DNA from: Streptomyces sp. NBC_00663
Lineage (GTDB): Bacteria; Actinomycetota; Actinomycetes; Streptomycetales; Streptomycetaceae
Length of the DNA stretch: 64,000 bases
Assembly (NCBI RefSeq): GCF_036226885.1
Contig: NZ_CP109027.1
Span: forward strand, 6,820,001 to 6,884,000
Direction of reading: 5' to 3'
The notes under the pieces were generated by a model. That model saw only the letters and a list, made by a program, of their open reading frames with translations, ran no database searches and had not been told where the DNA came from. Both the position numbers and the translations under genes were made by a program. The first letter of the stretch is position 1. Every line of letters begins with the position of its first letter. Shown in pieces: positions 24,940-33,310 of this stretch.

Positions 24940-26445
24940 GTGACCACCCCCGCCGAAGCGGAAGGCACCGCGGACCGGACGGGACCCCCCCGACGGCCGG
25001 CACCACCGTCGGCCCCCTCCCACCACCAGCGCGCCCTGGCGGAGCCCCGTCGACTGTCGGACGACCTGGCGGATCCTCCTCGGCTGTCGGACGACCTGGG
25101 GACGACCTCTCGGCAGTCGGGTGACCTGGAGGCGACCTCCTCTCGGTTGCAGGGCGACCGGGCGGAGGCCTTCCGGCAGTCGGGCGACCTGAAGGCGGCC
25201 TCTCGGCGGTCGGGCAACCCGGAGGCGGCCTCCCGCCCGACGGGCGAGCCGAACGACGCCTTCGGTCAGGCGGGCGGTTCGGTCGATGCCCTGAGCCAGG
25301 CGGGCGAGCCGAACGACGCCCTCCGGGAGCCCGGGAAGTCGTCGGAAGCTCTCCGCGAGGCGGGCGGGTCGACCGCTGTTCCCCAGGGCGTCGCTGAGCC
25401 CACCGGCACCTCCGGGTCCTCCGGGTCCTCCGGGTCCTCCGGGTCCTCCGGGTCCTCCGGGTCCTCCGGGTCCTCCGGGTCCTCCGGGTCCTCCGGGTCC
25501 TCCGGGTCCTCCGGGTCCTCCGGGTCCTCCGGGTCCTCCGGGTCCTCCGGGTCCTCCGGGTCCTCCGGGTCCACCGGCACCTCCGGGTCCACCGGCACCT
25601 CCGGCTCCACCGGCACTTCTGGGCCTACCGGTACCTCCCGGCCCGTCGGCACTCCCCGGGCCGCCAGTGCCTCCCGGCCCGCCAGCACCCCCCGGCCCAC
25701 CGGTGCAGCGGCCGGTGCGTCTGGCTCGGCCGGTGCCTCCGGGCTCACCGGTACGCCGGCCAGTGCCTCCGCCCCCGCCCGTACGCCGACCGGTACCCCC
25801 GGCCCCACCGGCGACCCCCGTCGGCCCGCGCCCGCCCCCACCCGTGGTAGGCCGCGCAGTGAAGCCGTGGAGCGGGCCATTGTCGAGGGGGTGATGAAGT
25901 TGCTGGACGACGGGGTGCCGCTTGCCGAGTTGTCCATCGAGCGGATCGCGCGTACCGCCGGTGTCGGCAAGGCCGCGATCTATCGGCGTTGGAGCGGCAA
26001 GGAGGAGCTCTTCGTCGATGTCGTACGGACGGCCGAACCGCCGGACCCGGTGCTGCCCGGCACCTCCATGCGTGACGACCTCGTCGTGCTGCTGGAGTCG
26101 TTGCGGCAGCGCGGACTGGTCCGCCGGACCTCGGCGATCCTGCACAACGTCCACGCCCAGATGAAGAGCAGCCCGAAGATCTGGTGCGCCTACCACGACG
26201 CCGCCATCGCCCCCCGGCGCCGCGTCGGCATCGACGTCCTGCGCCGCGGCCGGGACAACGGCGAACTCCGCGCCGACGTCGACCTGGAACTCGTCAACGA
26301 CATGCTCGTCGGCCCCATGCTGGTCCGCACCTTCATGCGCCCTGACGCCGACCTCCCCGAGGGGCTGTCCGAGCAGATCGTCGACACGATCCTCGAGGGC
26401 CTACGTCCCGTCAGCTCACCGCCCGTCAGTTCGCCGACCCCGTAA
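24940..26445 (+). CDS. TetR-family regulator with a 302-residue low-complexity N-terminal extension
   Basis: A 501-residue protein. Residues about 303-501 are an ordinary TetR regulator (GRPRSEAVERAIVEGVMKLL, then SIERIARTAGVGKAAIYRRW). Before it lie about 100 residues of degenerate RLSDDL/RQSGDL/GEPNDAL-type repeats, 17 exact Gly-Ser-Ser units (residues 159-209) and a Thr/Pro/Ala/Gly-rich stretch with GTSGSTGTSG repeats. The GTG at 24940 follows AGAAGGGA. I find no in-frame ATG or GTG between it and the helix-turn-helix (one TTG near 25147), so the extension appears to be really translated. It lies just behind a DHA2 exporter with a palindromic operator and is probably its repressor. An N-terminal disordered arm of this size is very unusual for TetR proteins. 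Confidence 0.88.
   Translation: MTTPAEAEGTADRTGPPRRPAPPSAPSHHQRALAEPRRLSDDLADPPRLSDDLGTTSRQSGDLEATSSRLQGDRAEAFRQSGDLKAASRRSGNPEAASRPTGEPNDAFGQAGGSVDALSQAGEPNDALREPGKSSEALREAGGSTAVPQGVAEPTGTSGSSGSSGSSGSSGSSGSSGSSGSSGSSGSSGSSGSSGSSGSSGSSGSSGSSGSTGTSGSTGTSGSTGTSGPTGTSRPVGTPRAASASRPASTPRPTGAAAGASGSAGASGLTGTPASASAPARTPTGTPGPTGDPRRPAPAPTRGRPRSEAVERAIVEGVMKLLDDGVPLAELSIERIARTAGVGKAAIYRRWSGKEELFVDVVRTAEPPDPVLPGTSMRDDLVVLLESLRQRGLVRRTSAILHNVHAQMKSSPKIWCAYHDAAIAPRRRVGIDVLRRGRDNGELRADVDLELVNDMLVGPMLVRTFMRPDADLPEGLSEQIVDTILEGLRPVSSPPVSSPTP
25414..25566. repeat. Minisatellite: 17 perfect copies of GGGTCCTCC
   Basis: Seventeen uninterrupted 9-bp units, with no base difference among them, encode Gly-Ser-Ser repeats within the TetR-family gene. 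Degenerate relatives (GGGTCCACCGGCACCTCC) follow to about 25620. The 9-bp unit preserves frame on slippage. The sense strand carries the CCTCC anti-Shine-Dalgarno core once per unit. Confidence 0.98.
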
Positions 26446-26617
26446 CCCTCGTGTGCGCGTTTCGTCACAGACCGCGCTTTCCCCGGCCGTGTTCGGAACT
26501 CCGGACGGCGACTTGTACGTCCTCGTGCGGGTACGGCCGTCATGAGACGGCGGGATCGGACCGGATCATCCCCTAGGGTCGTGAGACACAGGGGGACGGA
26601 CGGATGCACGGCAGGCA

Positions 26618-27682
26618 GTGAGGCGACGCGGTATGGCGCAGCAGGCGTACATGGAGGAGACGGACAACGGCGGCTCGGGGCCCGAGCGCCGGGGATCCAG
26701 GCTCCGACGCCTGCGGGACGCGCTGCTCGGCGGCTGGCGGGGCGACCCGCGGATCTGGCGGCGCGGACTGGTCCTCGCCGCGCTGGCACTGCTCCTCGCC
26801 CTGGTCATGCTGATGCACTCGCGCATCCCCAACCGCATCGGCAACCTCGGCAGCCTCACCGAGACCTTCCTGCCCTGGCTGGGCCTCGCCGTCCCCGTCC
26901 TGCTGGTCCTCGCCGTCGTACGCAAGTCGGCGACCGCCCTGATCGCGATCCTGCTCCCGGCGGTGGTGTGGCTGAACCTCTTCGGCGGGCTGCTCACCGA
27001 CAAGGCCGGCTCCGGCGGCGACCTCACGGTGGCCACCCACAACGTCAACGCCGACAACCCCGACCCGGCCGGCACCGCTCGCGACGTCGCCGCGTCCGGC
27101 GCGGACGTCCTCGCCCTGGAGGAACTGACCTCCGCTGCGGTCCCGACGTACGAGAAGGCGCTGGCGGGGACGTACAAGTACCACTCGGTGCAGGGCACCG
27201 TCGGGCTGTGGAGCAAGTATCCGCTGACCGGGGTGAAGCCCGTCGACATCAAGCTGGGCTGGACCCGGGCCATGCGGGCCACGGTGACCACGCCCGAGGG
27301 GCAGGTCGCCGTCTACGTCGCCCATCTGCCCTCGGTGCGGGTGAAGATGGAGGCCGGGTTCACGGCCAGGCAGCGCGACAAGAGCGCCGACGCGCTGGGC
27401 GAGGCCATCGCCGACGAGCCGCTGGAGCGGATCGTGCTGCTGGGCGACCTCAACGGCACGATGAACGACCGCGCCCTCAACGCCGTCACCTCCCAGCTGC
27501 GCTCCACGCAGGGCGCGGCGGGCAGCGGGTTCGGGTTCAGCTGGCCGGCCTCGTTCCCGATGGCGCGGATCGACCAGATCCTGGTCAAGGGTGTCGAGCC
27601 GCAGACCTCGTGGACCCTGCCGGAGACGGGCAGCGACCACCTCCCGGTGGCGGCCCGTGTGACGGTCGACACGTCGTCCTGA
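26618..27682 (+). CDS. Membrane-anchored endonuclease/exonuclease/phosphatase-family protein
   Basis: A 354-residue protein with three N-terminal hydrophobic helices (about 50-125) followed by an EEP-fold domain. The metal and catalytic motifs are visible: VATHNVNADN, LALEELTS (metal glutamate), VYVAHLPS, LLGDLNGTMND, FPMARIDQILV and the terminal GSDHLPVAARV. Membrane relatives in actinobacteria are annotated as EEP-family without known substrate; a phosphodiesterase acting outside the membrane is plausible. The start may be GTG 26618, ATG 26633 or ATG 26651; none has a decisive ribosome-binding site. Confidence 0.88.
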   Translation: MRRRGMAQQAYMEETDNGGSGPERRGSRLRRLRDALLGGWRGDPRIWRRGLVLAALALLLALVMLMHSRIPNRIGNLGSLTETFLPWLGLAVPVLLVLAVVRKSATALIAILLPAVVWLNLFGGLLTDKAGSGGDLTVATHNVNADNPDPAGTARDVAASGADVLALEELTSAAVPTYEKALAGTYKYHSVQGTVGLWSKYPLTGVKPVDIKLGWTRAMRATVTTPEGQVAVYVAHLPSVRVKMEAGFTARQRDKSADALGEAIADEPLERIVLLGDLNGTMNDRALNAVTSQLRSTQGAAGSGFGFSWPASFPMARIDQILVKGVEPQTSWTLPETGSDHLPVAARVTVDTSS

Positions 27683-27770
27683 CCGTATGGAATACTGGGC
27701 CCGAAAGGCTTTGTTCCGTAGCTGAACATAAGCGCCGCGGAACTTGACCTTGAAAGGCACAGGCACCTCC

Positions 27771-28997
27771 ATGCCCCTCGCCCTGCTCGCCCTCGCCGTG
27801 GGCGCCTTCGGGATCGGCACCACCGAGTTCGTCATGATGGGCCTGCTGCCCGAGGTCGCGGACGACCTGCACATCTCCCTCCCCACCGCCGGCCACCTGG
27901 TCTCGGCGTACGCGCTCGGCGTCGTCATCGGCGCCCCGCTGCTCGCCGCGGTCACCGCGCGCATGTCCCGCCGTACGGTCCTCGTCGCGCTGATGGCCCT
28001 GTTCGTCATCGGCAACGCGGCCTCCGCCTTCGCGCCCGACCATGACTGGCTGCTGGTCGCCCGCTTCGCCAGCGGCCTGCCGCACGGCGCCTTCTTCGGT
28101 GTCGGGGCCGTCGTCGCCACGAACATGGTCGCGCCGGAGCGCAGGGCCCGGTCGGTGTCGCTGATGTTCCTCGGGCTGACCGTCGCCAACGTCGCGGGCG
28201 TGCCGGTCGCCACGCTCATGGGCCAGCACCTGGGCTGGCGGGCCACCTTCCTCGGCGTGAGCGCCATAGGCCTCGCCGCCATCGCGGCCCTGGCGGCGCT
28301 GATCCCGCACGACCGGGTGGCGCCGACGCACGGCGGACTGCGCGGCGAGCTCGCGGCCCTGAAGTCCCTCCCCGTCTGGCTGGCCCTCGGTACGACCGTC
28401 GCGGGCTTCGGCGCGCTCTTCGCCGCGTACAGCTACATCACGCCGATGCTGACCGACTCCGCCGGGTACGCCGACACCAGCGTCACGCTGCTGCTCGCGC
28501 TGTTCGGCGTGGGCGCCACGGCCGGCAACCTGGTGGGCGGACGGCTGGCCGACCACGCCATGCGGGCCACCCTGTTCGGCGGCCTGGTCTCGCTGGTCGT
28601 CGTCCTCGGCGCCTTCCCGCTGCTGATGAGCACGCCGGTGAGCGCCGCCGTGGGCGTCGTCCTGCTCGGCGTGGCCGCGTTCGTCACCGGCTCGCCGCTC
28701 CAGCTCATGGTCATGGAGAAGGCCTCGTCGGCCCCCTCGCTGGCCTCCTCCGCCAACCAGGCCGCCTTCAACCTGGCGAACGCCGGGGGAGCGTGGATCG
28801 GCGGCCTCGCGCTGGCCGCGGGGTTCGGGGTGACCTCCCCGGCCCTGGCGGGCGCGGCGCTCGCCGTGCTGGGCCTCGGCGTGGCGGGCACGGCGGCCGC
28901 GGTGGACCGACGCCGGGCAACGGCCCCGACGACCGTCCGGGAACGCGTCATCGCCTCCCACCTGCCCGACCCACTGGACGCGACCCTCACCCACTGA
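27771..28997 (+). CDS. MFS transporter, DHA1 family (AraJ/Cmx-like)
   Basis: A 408-residue, 12-helix transporter. It begins MPLALLALAVGAFGIGTTEFVMMGLLPEVA, the hallmark start of the AraJ/YdhP/Cmx group of sugar-efflux and chloramphenicol-efflux-like proteins; LPHGAFFGVGAVVA and the helix-5 motif follow. ATG 27771 is preferred because it coincides with the conserved beginning. An in-frame TTG at 27744 would add nine residues. The substrate is unknown. It lies 88 bp after the EEP-family gene and is convergent with nadE. Confidence 0.88.
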   Translation: MPLALLALAVGAFGIGTTEFVMMGLLPEVADDLHISLPTAGHLVSAYALGVVIGAPLLAAVTARMSRRTVLVALMALFVIGNAASAFAPDHDWLLVARFASGLPHGAFFGVGAVVATNMVAPERRARSVSLMFLGLTVANVAGVPVATLMGQHLGWRATFLGVSAIGLAAIAALAALIPHDRVAPTHGGLRGELAALKSLPVWLALGTTVAGFGALFAAYSYITPMLTDSAGYADTSVTLLLALFGVGATAGNLVGGRLADHAMRATLFGGLVSLVVVLGAFPLLMSTPVSAAVGVVLLGVAAFVTGSPLQLMVMEKASSAPSLASSANQAAFNLANAGGAWIGGLALAAGFGVTSPALAGAALAVLGLGVAGTAAAVDRRRATAPTTVRERVIASHLPDPLDATLTH

Positions 28998-29007
28998 GCA
29001 CCGAGCC

Positions 29008-31086
29008 CTACGGCGTGGTCGTCGCCCCGTCGCCCGTCCTCAGCTCCTCGAACCGCTCCAGGTCCCGCAGCCACGTCCGTGCCGAACTGTCCGACGGTGC
29101 ACGCCAGTCGCCGCGGGGAGACAGGGAGCCGCCTGCCGAGACCTTCGGGCCGTTCGGCATGGCCGAGCGCTTGAACTGGGCGAAGCCGAAGTAGCGGCGG
29201 CAGAAGACCTCCAGCCACTTGGCGATCTCGGGCAGGTCGTAGGCGACCCGCTTGGCCTCGGGGAAACCGGGCGGCCACGCGCCGGCCTCCGCGTCCCGCC
29301 AGGCGTGCCAGGCGAGGAAGGCGATCTTCGACGGGCGGAAGCCGTAGCGCAGGACGTGGAAGAGCGTGAAGTCGTGCAGCGCGTACGGGCCGATCTTCGA
29401 CTCCGTCGACTGCATCTCCTCACCCGGCACCAGCTCCGGGCTGATCTCCGTGTCGAGGATCGCGGCGAGGGTCCTGCCGGTCTCGTCGCCGAACTGGCCG
29501 CTGCTGATGACCCACCGGATGAGGTGCTGGATCAGCGTCTTCGGGACGCCGCCGTTGACGTTGTAGTGGCTCATCTGGTCGCCCACGCCGTACGTCGACC
29601 AGCCGAGCGCCAGCTCGGAGAGGTCACCGGTGCCGAGCACGATGCCGCCGCGCTGGTTGGCCAGCCGGAAGAGGTAGTCGGTGCGCAGGCCCGCCTGGAC
29701 GTTCTCGAAGGTGACGTCGTACACCGGCTCGCCGGACGCGAACGGGTGCCCCATCTCCGCCAGCATCAGCCGCGCGGTCGGTGTGATGTCCAGCTCGGCC
29801 GCGGTGACGCCGAGGGAGTTCATCAGCTTGTGCGCGTTGTCCTTCGTGTGGTCGCTGGTGGCGAAGCCGGGCAGCGTCCAGGCCAGGATGTCGCTGCGCG
29901 GGCGCCCGGCGCGGTCCATCGCGCGGGCGGCGACGATCAGCGCGTGGGTGGAGTCCAGACCGCCGGAGACACCGATGACGACCTTCGAGCCGCCGATCGA
30001 GGCGAGCCGCTGCTGGAGGCCCTGGACCTGGATGTTGTACGCCTCGAAGCAGTCCTGGGCGAGCCGGGCGGCGTCGGCCGGCACGAACGGGAAGCGCTCC
30101 AGACGCCGCCGCAGCCCCAGGTCCGTCAGCGGCGGGTCCAGCTCGAAGCCGACCGTGCGGAAGTCGCCCGTCCGTGCCCGGTGCGTACGGCGGTTGTCGT
30201 CGAACGTGCCCATCCGCAGCCGCTCCTGCCGCAGCAGGTCGAGGTCGACGTCGGCGACGGCGTACTCGTCCGCGAGAGGGAACCGCTCAGTCTCGGCGAG
30301 CAGTACGCCGTTCTCGTAGACCATCGTCTGGCCGTCCCAGGACAGGTCGGTGGTCGACTCGCCCAGCCCGGCCGCCGCGTAGACGTACGCGGCGAGACAG
30401 CGCGACGACGCCGAGCGGCACAGCAGCTTGCGGTCCTCGGCCCGCCCGACCGTGATCGGGCTGCCGGACAGGTTGGCCAGCACGGTCGCCCCGGCGAGGG
30501 CCGCCTCCGCGCTCGGCGGCACCGGCACCCACATGTCCTCGCAGATCTCGGCGTGGAGGACGAGACCGGGCACGTCGGACGCCTCGAAGAGGAGATCCAC
30601 GCCGAACGGGACCTCGGAACCGCCGACCCGGATCGAGCCGCCGCGTTCGTCCGCGCCGTCGCCGATCTGCCGGCGCTCGTAGAACTCGCGGTAGTTCGGC
30701 GGGTACGACTTCGGTACGACGCCGAGGACCCGGCCGCGGTGCACGATCACCGCGCAGTTGTAGACCCGGTTGCGATGCCGCAGCGGCGCGCCCACGACCA
30801 GCACCGGCAGCAGGCCCGCGGACCCGGCCACCACGGTCGCGAGCGCCGCCTCGACCTCGTCGAGCAGCGCGTCCTGGAGCAGCAGGTCCTCGATGGAGTA
30901 CCCGCACAGCACCATCTCGGGGAAGACCGCGACCGCGACCCCCTCGTCCGAGCACCGGCGCGCGTGACGCAGGACCGCTTCGGCGTTTGCGGGCGGATCG
31001 GCGATGACGGTGTGGCCCGTGCAGGCGGCCACCCGCGCGAAGCCGTGCTGATAGATCGACCGGAAGTTCAACGGAGTCGGAGGCAC
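29008..31086 (-). CDS. nadE: Glutamine-dependent NAD+ synthetase
   Basis: The last step of NAD synthesis: amidates nicotinic acid adenine dinucleotide using ammonia from glutamine. It is 692 residues, the two-domain actinobacterial type. The N-terminal nitrilase-like glutaminase domain has Glu in AVFPEMVLCGYS, Lys in VPKSYPPNYREFYE and Cys in LHAEICEDMWVP. The C-terminal synthetase domain has the P-loop VIGVSGGLDSTHAL and the GTGDLSELALGWSTYGVGDQMSHYN segment. It lies alone, with its start 94 bp from the stop of the protease gene that is upstream on the same strand. Confidence 0.97.
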   Translation of the reverse strand: MPPTPLNFRSIYQHGFARVAACTGHTVIADPPANAEAVLRHARRCSDEGVAVAVFPEMVLCGYSIEDLLLQDALLDEVEAALATVVAGSAGLLPVLVVGAPLRHRNRVYNCAVIVHRGRVLGVVPKSYPPNYREFYERRQIGDGADERGGSIRVGGSEVPFGVDLLFEASDVPGLVLHAEICEDMWVPVPPSAEAALAGATVLANLSGSPITVGRAEDRKLLCRSASSRCLAAYVYAAAGLGESTTDLSWDGQTMVYENGVLLAETERFPLADEYAVADVDLDLLRQERLRMGTFDDNRRTHRARTGDFRTVGFELDPPLTDLGLRRRLERFPFVPADAARLAQDCFEAYNIQVQGLQQRLASIGGSKVVIGVSGGLDSTHALIVAARAMDRAGRPRSDILAWTLPGFATSDHTKDNAHKLMNSLGVTAAELDITPTARLMLAEMGHPFASGEPVYDVTFENVQAGLRTDYLFRLANQRGGIVLGTGDLSELALGWSTYGVGDQMSHYNVNGGVPKTLIQHLIRWVISSGQFGDETGRTLAAILDTEISPELVPGEEMQSTESKIGPYALHDFTLFHVLRYGFRPSKIAFLAWHAWRDAEAGAWPPGFPEAKRVAYDLPEIAKWLEVFCRRYFGFAQFKRSAMPNGPKVSAGGSLSPRGDWRAPSDSSARTWLRDLERFEELRTGDGATTTP

Positions 31087-31124
31087 GGCGCCCAGTGTAA
31101 TCCGTGTAATCGTCAGAGCGACGC

Positions 31125-31160
31125 GATGGGGAGCGGGACGTGATCGTCCCGCTCCCCATC
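31125..31160 (-). terminator. Strong hairpin terminator after the S53 protease gene
   Basis: A perfect 16-bp stem, GATGGGGAGCGGGACG (31125-31140) and its complement (31145-31160), with loop TGAT, lies 19 bp after the protease stop. It separates that gene from nadE. Confidence 0.85.
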
Positions 31161-31179
31161 GGCTGCCCCGCGGTCGCCG

Positions 31180-33126
31180 CTAGCGGCGCTTGTACGACTC
31201 CACGTAGCCGTTCGTGGGCGTGCCCACGCCGGTGACAGGGTCGTACCCCTTCACCGCGACCAGCGAGCTGTCCTTGCCCAGCGACCGCACCGACGTCGCC
31301 AGACCGTCCGTCGCGTCGTACCCGTTCACGAAGTCGACGCGGGCCACCGCGAGCCCCGACTTCGTCGGGTTGTCGGTGACGTCGTGGTAGACCTTCGACC
31401 CGTACTTGGCGTAGATCGACGGGTTGGCGAAGCCGATCGCCTTGCCGCCGCGGGCCTCCTGCGCGAGCGCCTGCACGGCCGCGATGACCGGGGAGGCCAG
31501 CGACGTGCCGCCGATGCGGTACTCGCTGTACTTCTCCGAGCCGTCCGGGAAGGTCTGCGTCTGCCCGACCTTGAAACCGGTGTTGGGGTCGGCGATCGCG
31601 GAGATGTCCGGGACCACCCGGTTACCGGCCGCGTTGTTGGCCTTCGCCAGCGCGTCCGGGACGACACCCTTCTGGTAGAAGGGCTCGGCGACCGTCTTGC
31701 TGGTGCCGCCGCCCGCACCGGAGGTGAACGCGCCGGGGAAGTTCGTCCAGCTCTTGCCGTCCGTGGACAGCGTGGCCTTCTCGGTGCCCCAGCCGGTCTC
31801 CCACAGGTACTTGTCGCCCTTGCCGACGGCCAGCGAGGTACCGCCGACCGCCGTCACCCACGCCGAGTTGGCCGGGGTGTCGACCTGCTTCGTACCGGTG
31901 TTGGCGACCTCGTCGCCGTTGTCGCCGGAGGAGAAGTAGAAGCCGATGCCCTCGACCGCGCCGAACTGGAAGACCTGGTCGTAGGCGGCCGCGAGATCCG
32001 GCGTCTGGTTGGCCTCGATGTCGCCCCAGGAGTTGGAGACGATGTCGGCGAGGTGGTTGTCGACGATCTTGCTGAGCGAGTCCAGCAGATCGTCGTCGTA
32101 GCAGGACGCGGCACCCACGTACGTGATCTGCGCGTCCGGCGCGACCGCGTGCACGGCCTCGACGTCGAGGGTCTCCTCGCCGTACCAGCCGGAGGCGTCG
32201 CACTCGTCGGCGCCGGTGTGGGTGTAGTTCTTGGGCAGGACCTGCTTCAACTGGCCCGTGGTGTAGGCCGCGTCGCCGTGCTTCTTCGCGTAGGTGGCCG
32301 CGTCGTAGGCGATGGTCGGGGAGGCGAACGCGTCCGTGATGGCGACGCGCACCCCCTTGCCTGTGTACTTGCCCGCCCCGTAGGCGGCACGCAGCTGCTT
32401 GCCGGTGTACCCCTGCACGGCGTACGGGATCTTCGTGCCGTACGCGTCGGGCAGCGTGCTCGCGATGTTGGAGCCGTAGTACGACGAGAACGGGCCGGAG
32501 TTCTTGAACACGGCTCCGGGGCCCGGCAGTTGCTCGTCGTGGTCCGCCTTGTGCGGGGCGTTGTCCAGGCCGGTGACGGTCAGGACGGCACCGTTCAGGC
32601 TCTCCGGCGCGGACGCGGTCTTCGACGGCGCGCGGTAAGTCTTCGAGCCCTTGGCGTAGTTGTGCAGCTGGGTGCCGAACGCCTTCTCGGCGGCGGCCAC
32701 GTCACCGGTGACGGAGACGTAGTGCTGCGAAACCCCGGTGACCTTCAGGCCGGCCGAGGTCAGCCAGGACCTCACGGCGGCGACCTGAGCCTTCGTCGCG
32801 CCGAAGCGGGACTGCGCCTGGCCGGCGCTCAGGTACTTGCCGTACGACGCCGAGGACGGGTCGGACACGGACTTCGCGTACGCGGCGAGGCCGGCCGCGT
32901 CCCGGCCCGCCAGATAGACCCGGGCCGAGACCCGCGAACTGTCGGCGGTGGCACCCTTGTCGGCCTTGGTCGTGGCCCACGCGGGCTTGGTTCCGGTCAG
33001 CGTGTCACGGGCCGGGGAGTCCGAGGCGTGCGCCGCGGGTATACCGAGCGCGAGCGCGCCGGCGATCATGGGCAGTGTCGCTGCCATGCTCACTCCGGCG
33101 CGCGTTCTGGCGCGATTGGATCTCAT
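31180..33126 (-). CDS. Secreted S53 family peptidase (sedolisin/kumamolisin type)
   Basis: A 648-residue secreted serine-carboxyl protease. A signal peptide (MAATLPMIAGALALGIPAAHA) is followed by an activation propeptide to about residue 195 (ARVYLAGRDAAGLAAYAKSVSDP, YGKYLSAGQ). The mature domain has the catalytic Glu317-x3-Asp321 (GEETLDVEAVHAVAPDA), the oxyanion aspartate in SNSWGD, the nucleophile in GGTSLASPV, and the C-terminal calcium site YDPVTGVGTP. Such enzymes are synthesised as zymogens and activated at acid pH. Upstream, an AT-rich patch at about 33220-33262 probably carries the promoter. Confidence 0.95.
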   Translation of the reverse strand: MRSNRARTRAGVSMAATLPMIAGALALGIPAAHASDSPARDTLTGTKPAWATTKADKGATADSSRVSARVYLAGRDAAGLAAYAKSVSDPSSASYGKYLSAGQAQSRFGATKAQVAAVRSWLTSAGLKVTGVSQHYVSVTGDVAAAEKAFGTQLHNYAKGSKTYRAPSKTASAPESLNGAVLTVTGLDNAPHKADHDEQLPGPGAVFKNSGPFSSYYGSNIASTLPDAYGTKIPYAVQGYTGKQLRAAYGAGKYTGKGVRVAITDAFASPTIAYDAATYAKKHGDAAYTTGQLKQVLPKNYTHTGADECDASGWYGEETLDVEAVHAVAPDAQITYVGAASCYDDDLLDSLSKIVDNHLADIVSNSWGDIEANQTPDLAAAYDQVFQFGAVEGIGFYFSSGDNGDEVANTGTKQVDTPANSAWVTAVGGTSLAVGKGDKYLWETGWGTEKATLSTDGKSWTNFPGAFTSGAGGGTSKTVAEPFYQKGVVPDALAKANNAAGNRVVPDISAIADPNTGFKVGQTQTFPDGSEKYSEYRIGGTSLASPVIAAVQALAQEARGGKAIGFANPSIYAKYGSKVYHDVTDNPTKSGLAVARVDFVNGYDATDGLATSVRSLGKDSSLVAVKGYDPVTGVGTPTNGYVESYKRR

Positions 33127-33230
33127 GGAACCCCCTGTATGCGGTTCGTCGCGAGTGGATCACTCGCCGGGGGCCACTCTTTCGACGAACCGTTCATGCC
33201 AGGGGAATACGAATCCCAAGAAGAGCCCAA

Positions 33231-33262
33231 TTAACCTAATGACAAGGCCATTTGAGGGTTAA
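33231..33262. promoter_or_regulatory. AT-rich inverted repeat upstream of the S53 protease
   Basis: TTAACC (33231-33236) and GGTTAA (33257-33262) form a spaced inverted repeat in the only AT-rich patch of the 184-bp gap. On the minus strand TTGTCA lies between the arms and could be a -35 element for the protease gene, 105 bp before its ATG. Weak evidence. Confidence 0.35.
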
Positions 33263-33310
33263 CGCGCTATGAGGACCGAGGGGAAACCCTCTATGGACGG
33301 CCGCGGATCC

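Noticed and set aside
25414..25566. Short regular repeats as a possible CRISPR array
   Set aside because: The 9-bp units are contiguous with no spacers, lie inside a coding frame, and no cas genes are present.
24229..26196. Long minus-strand open frame rich in Pro-Gly-Gly, collagen-like
   Set aside because: It is the antisense reading of the GGGTCCTCC array and of the exporter end. It has no start context, and the surrounding frame is poor in Streptomyces codon bias; the plus-strand frame contains the recognisable TetR domain.
27713..27743. Inverted repeat GTTCCG/CGGAAC before the DHA1 transporter
   Set aside because: Arms of only 6 bp separated by 19 bp, with no adjoining regulator gene; too weak to call an operator.
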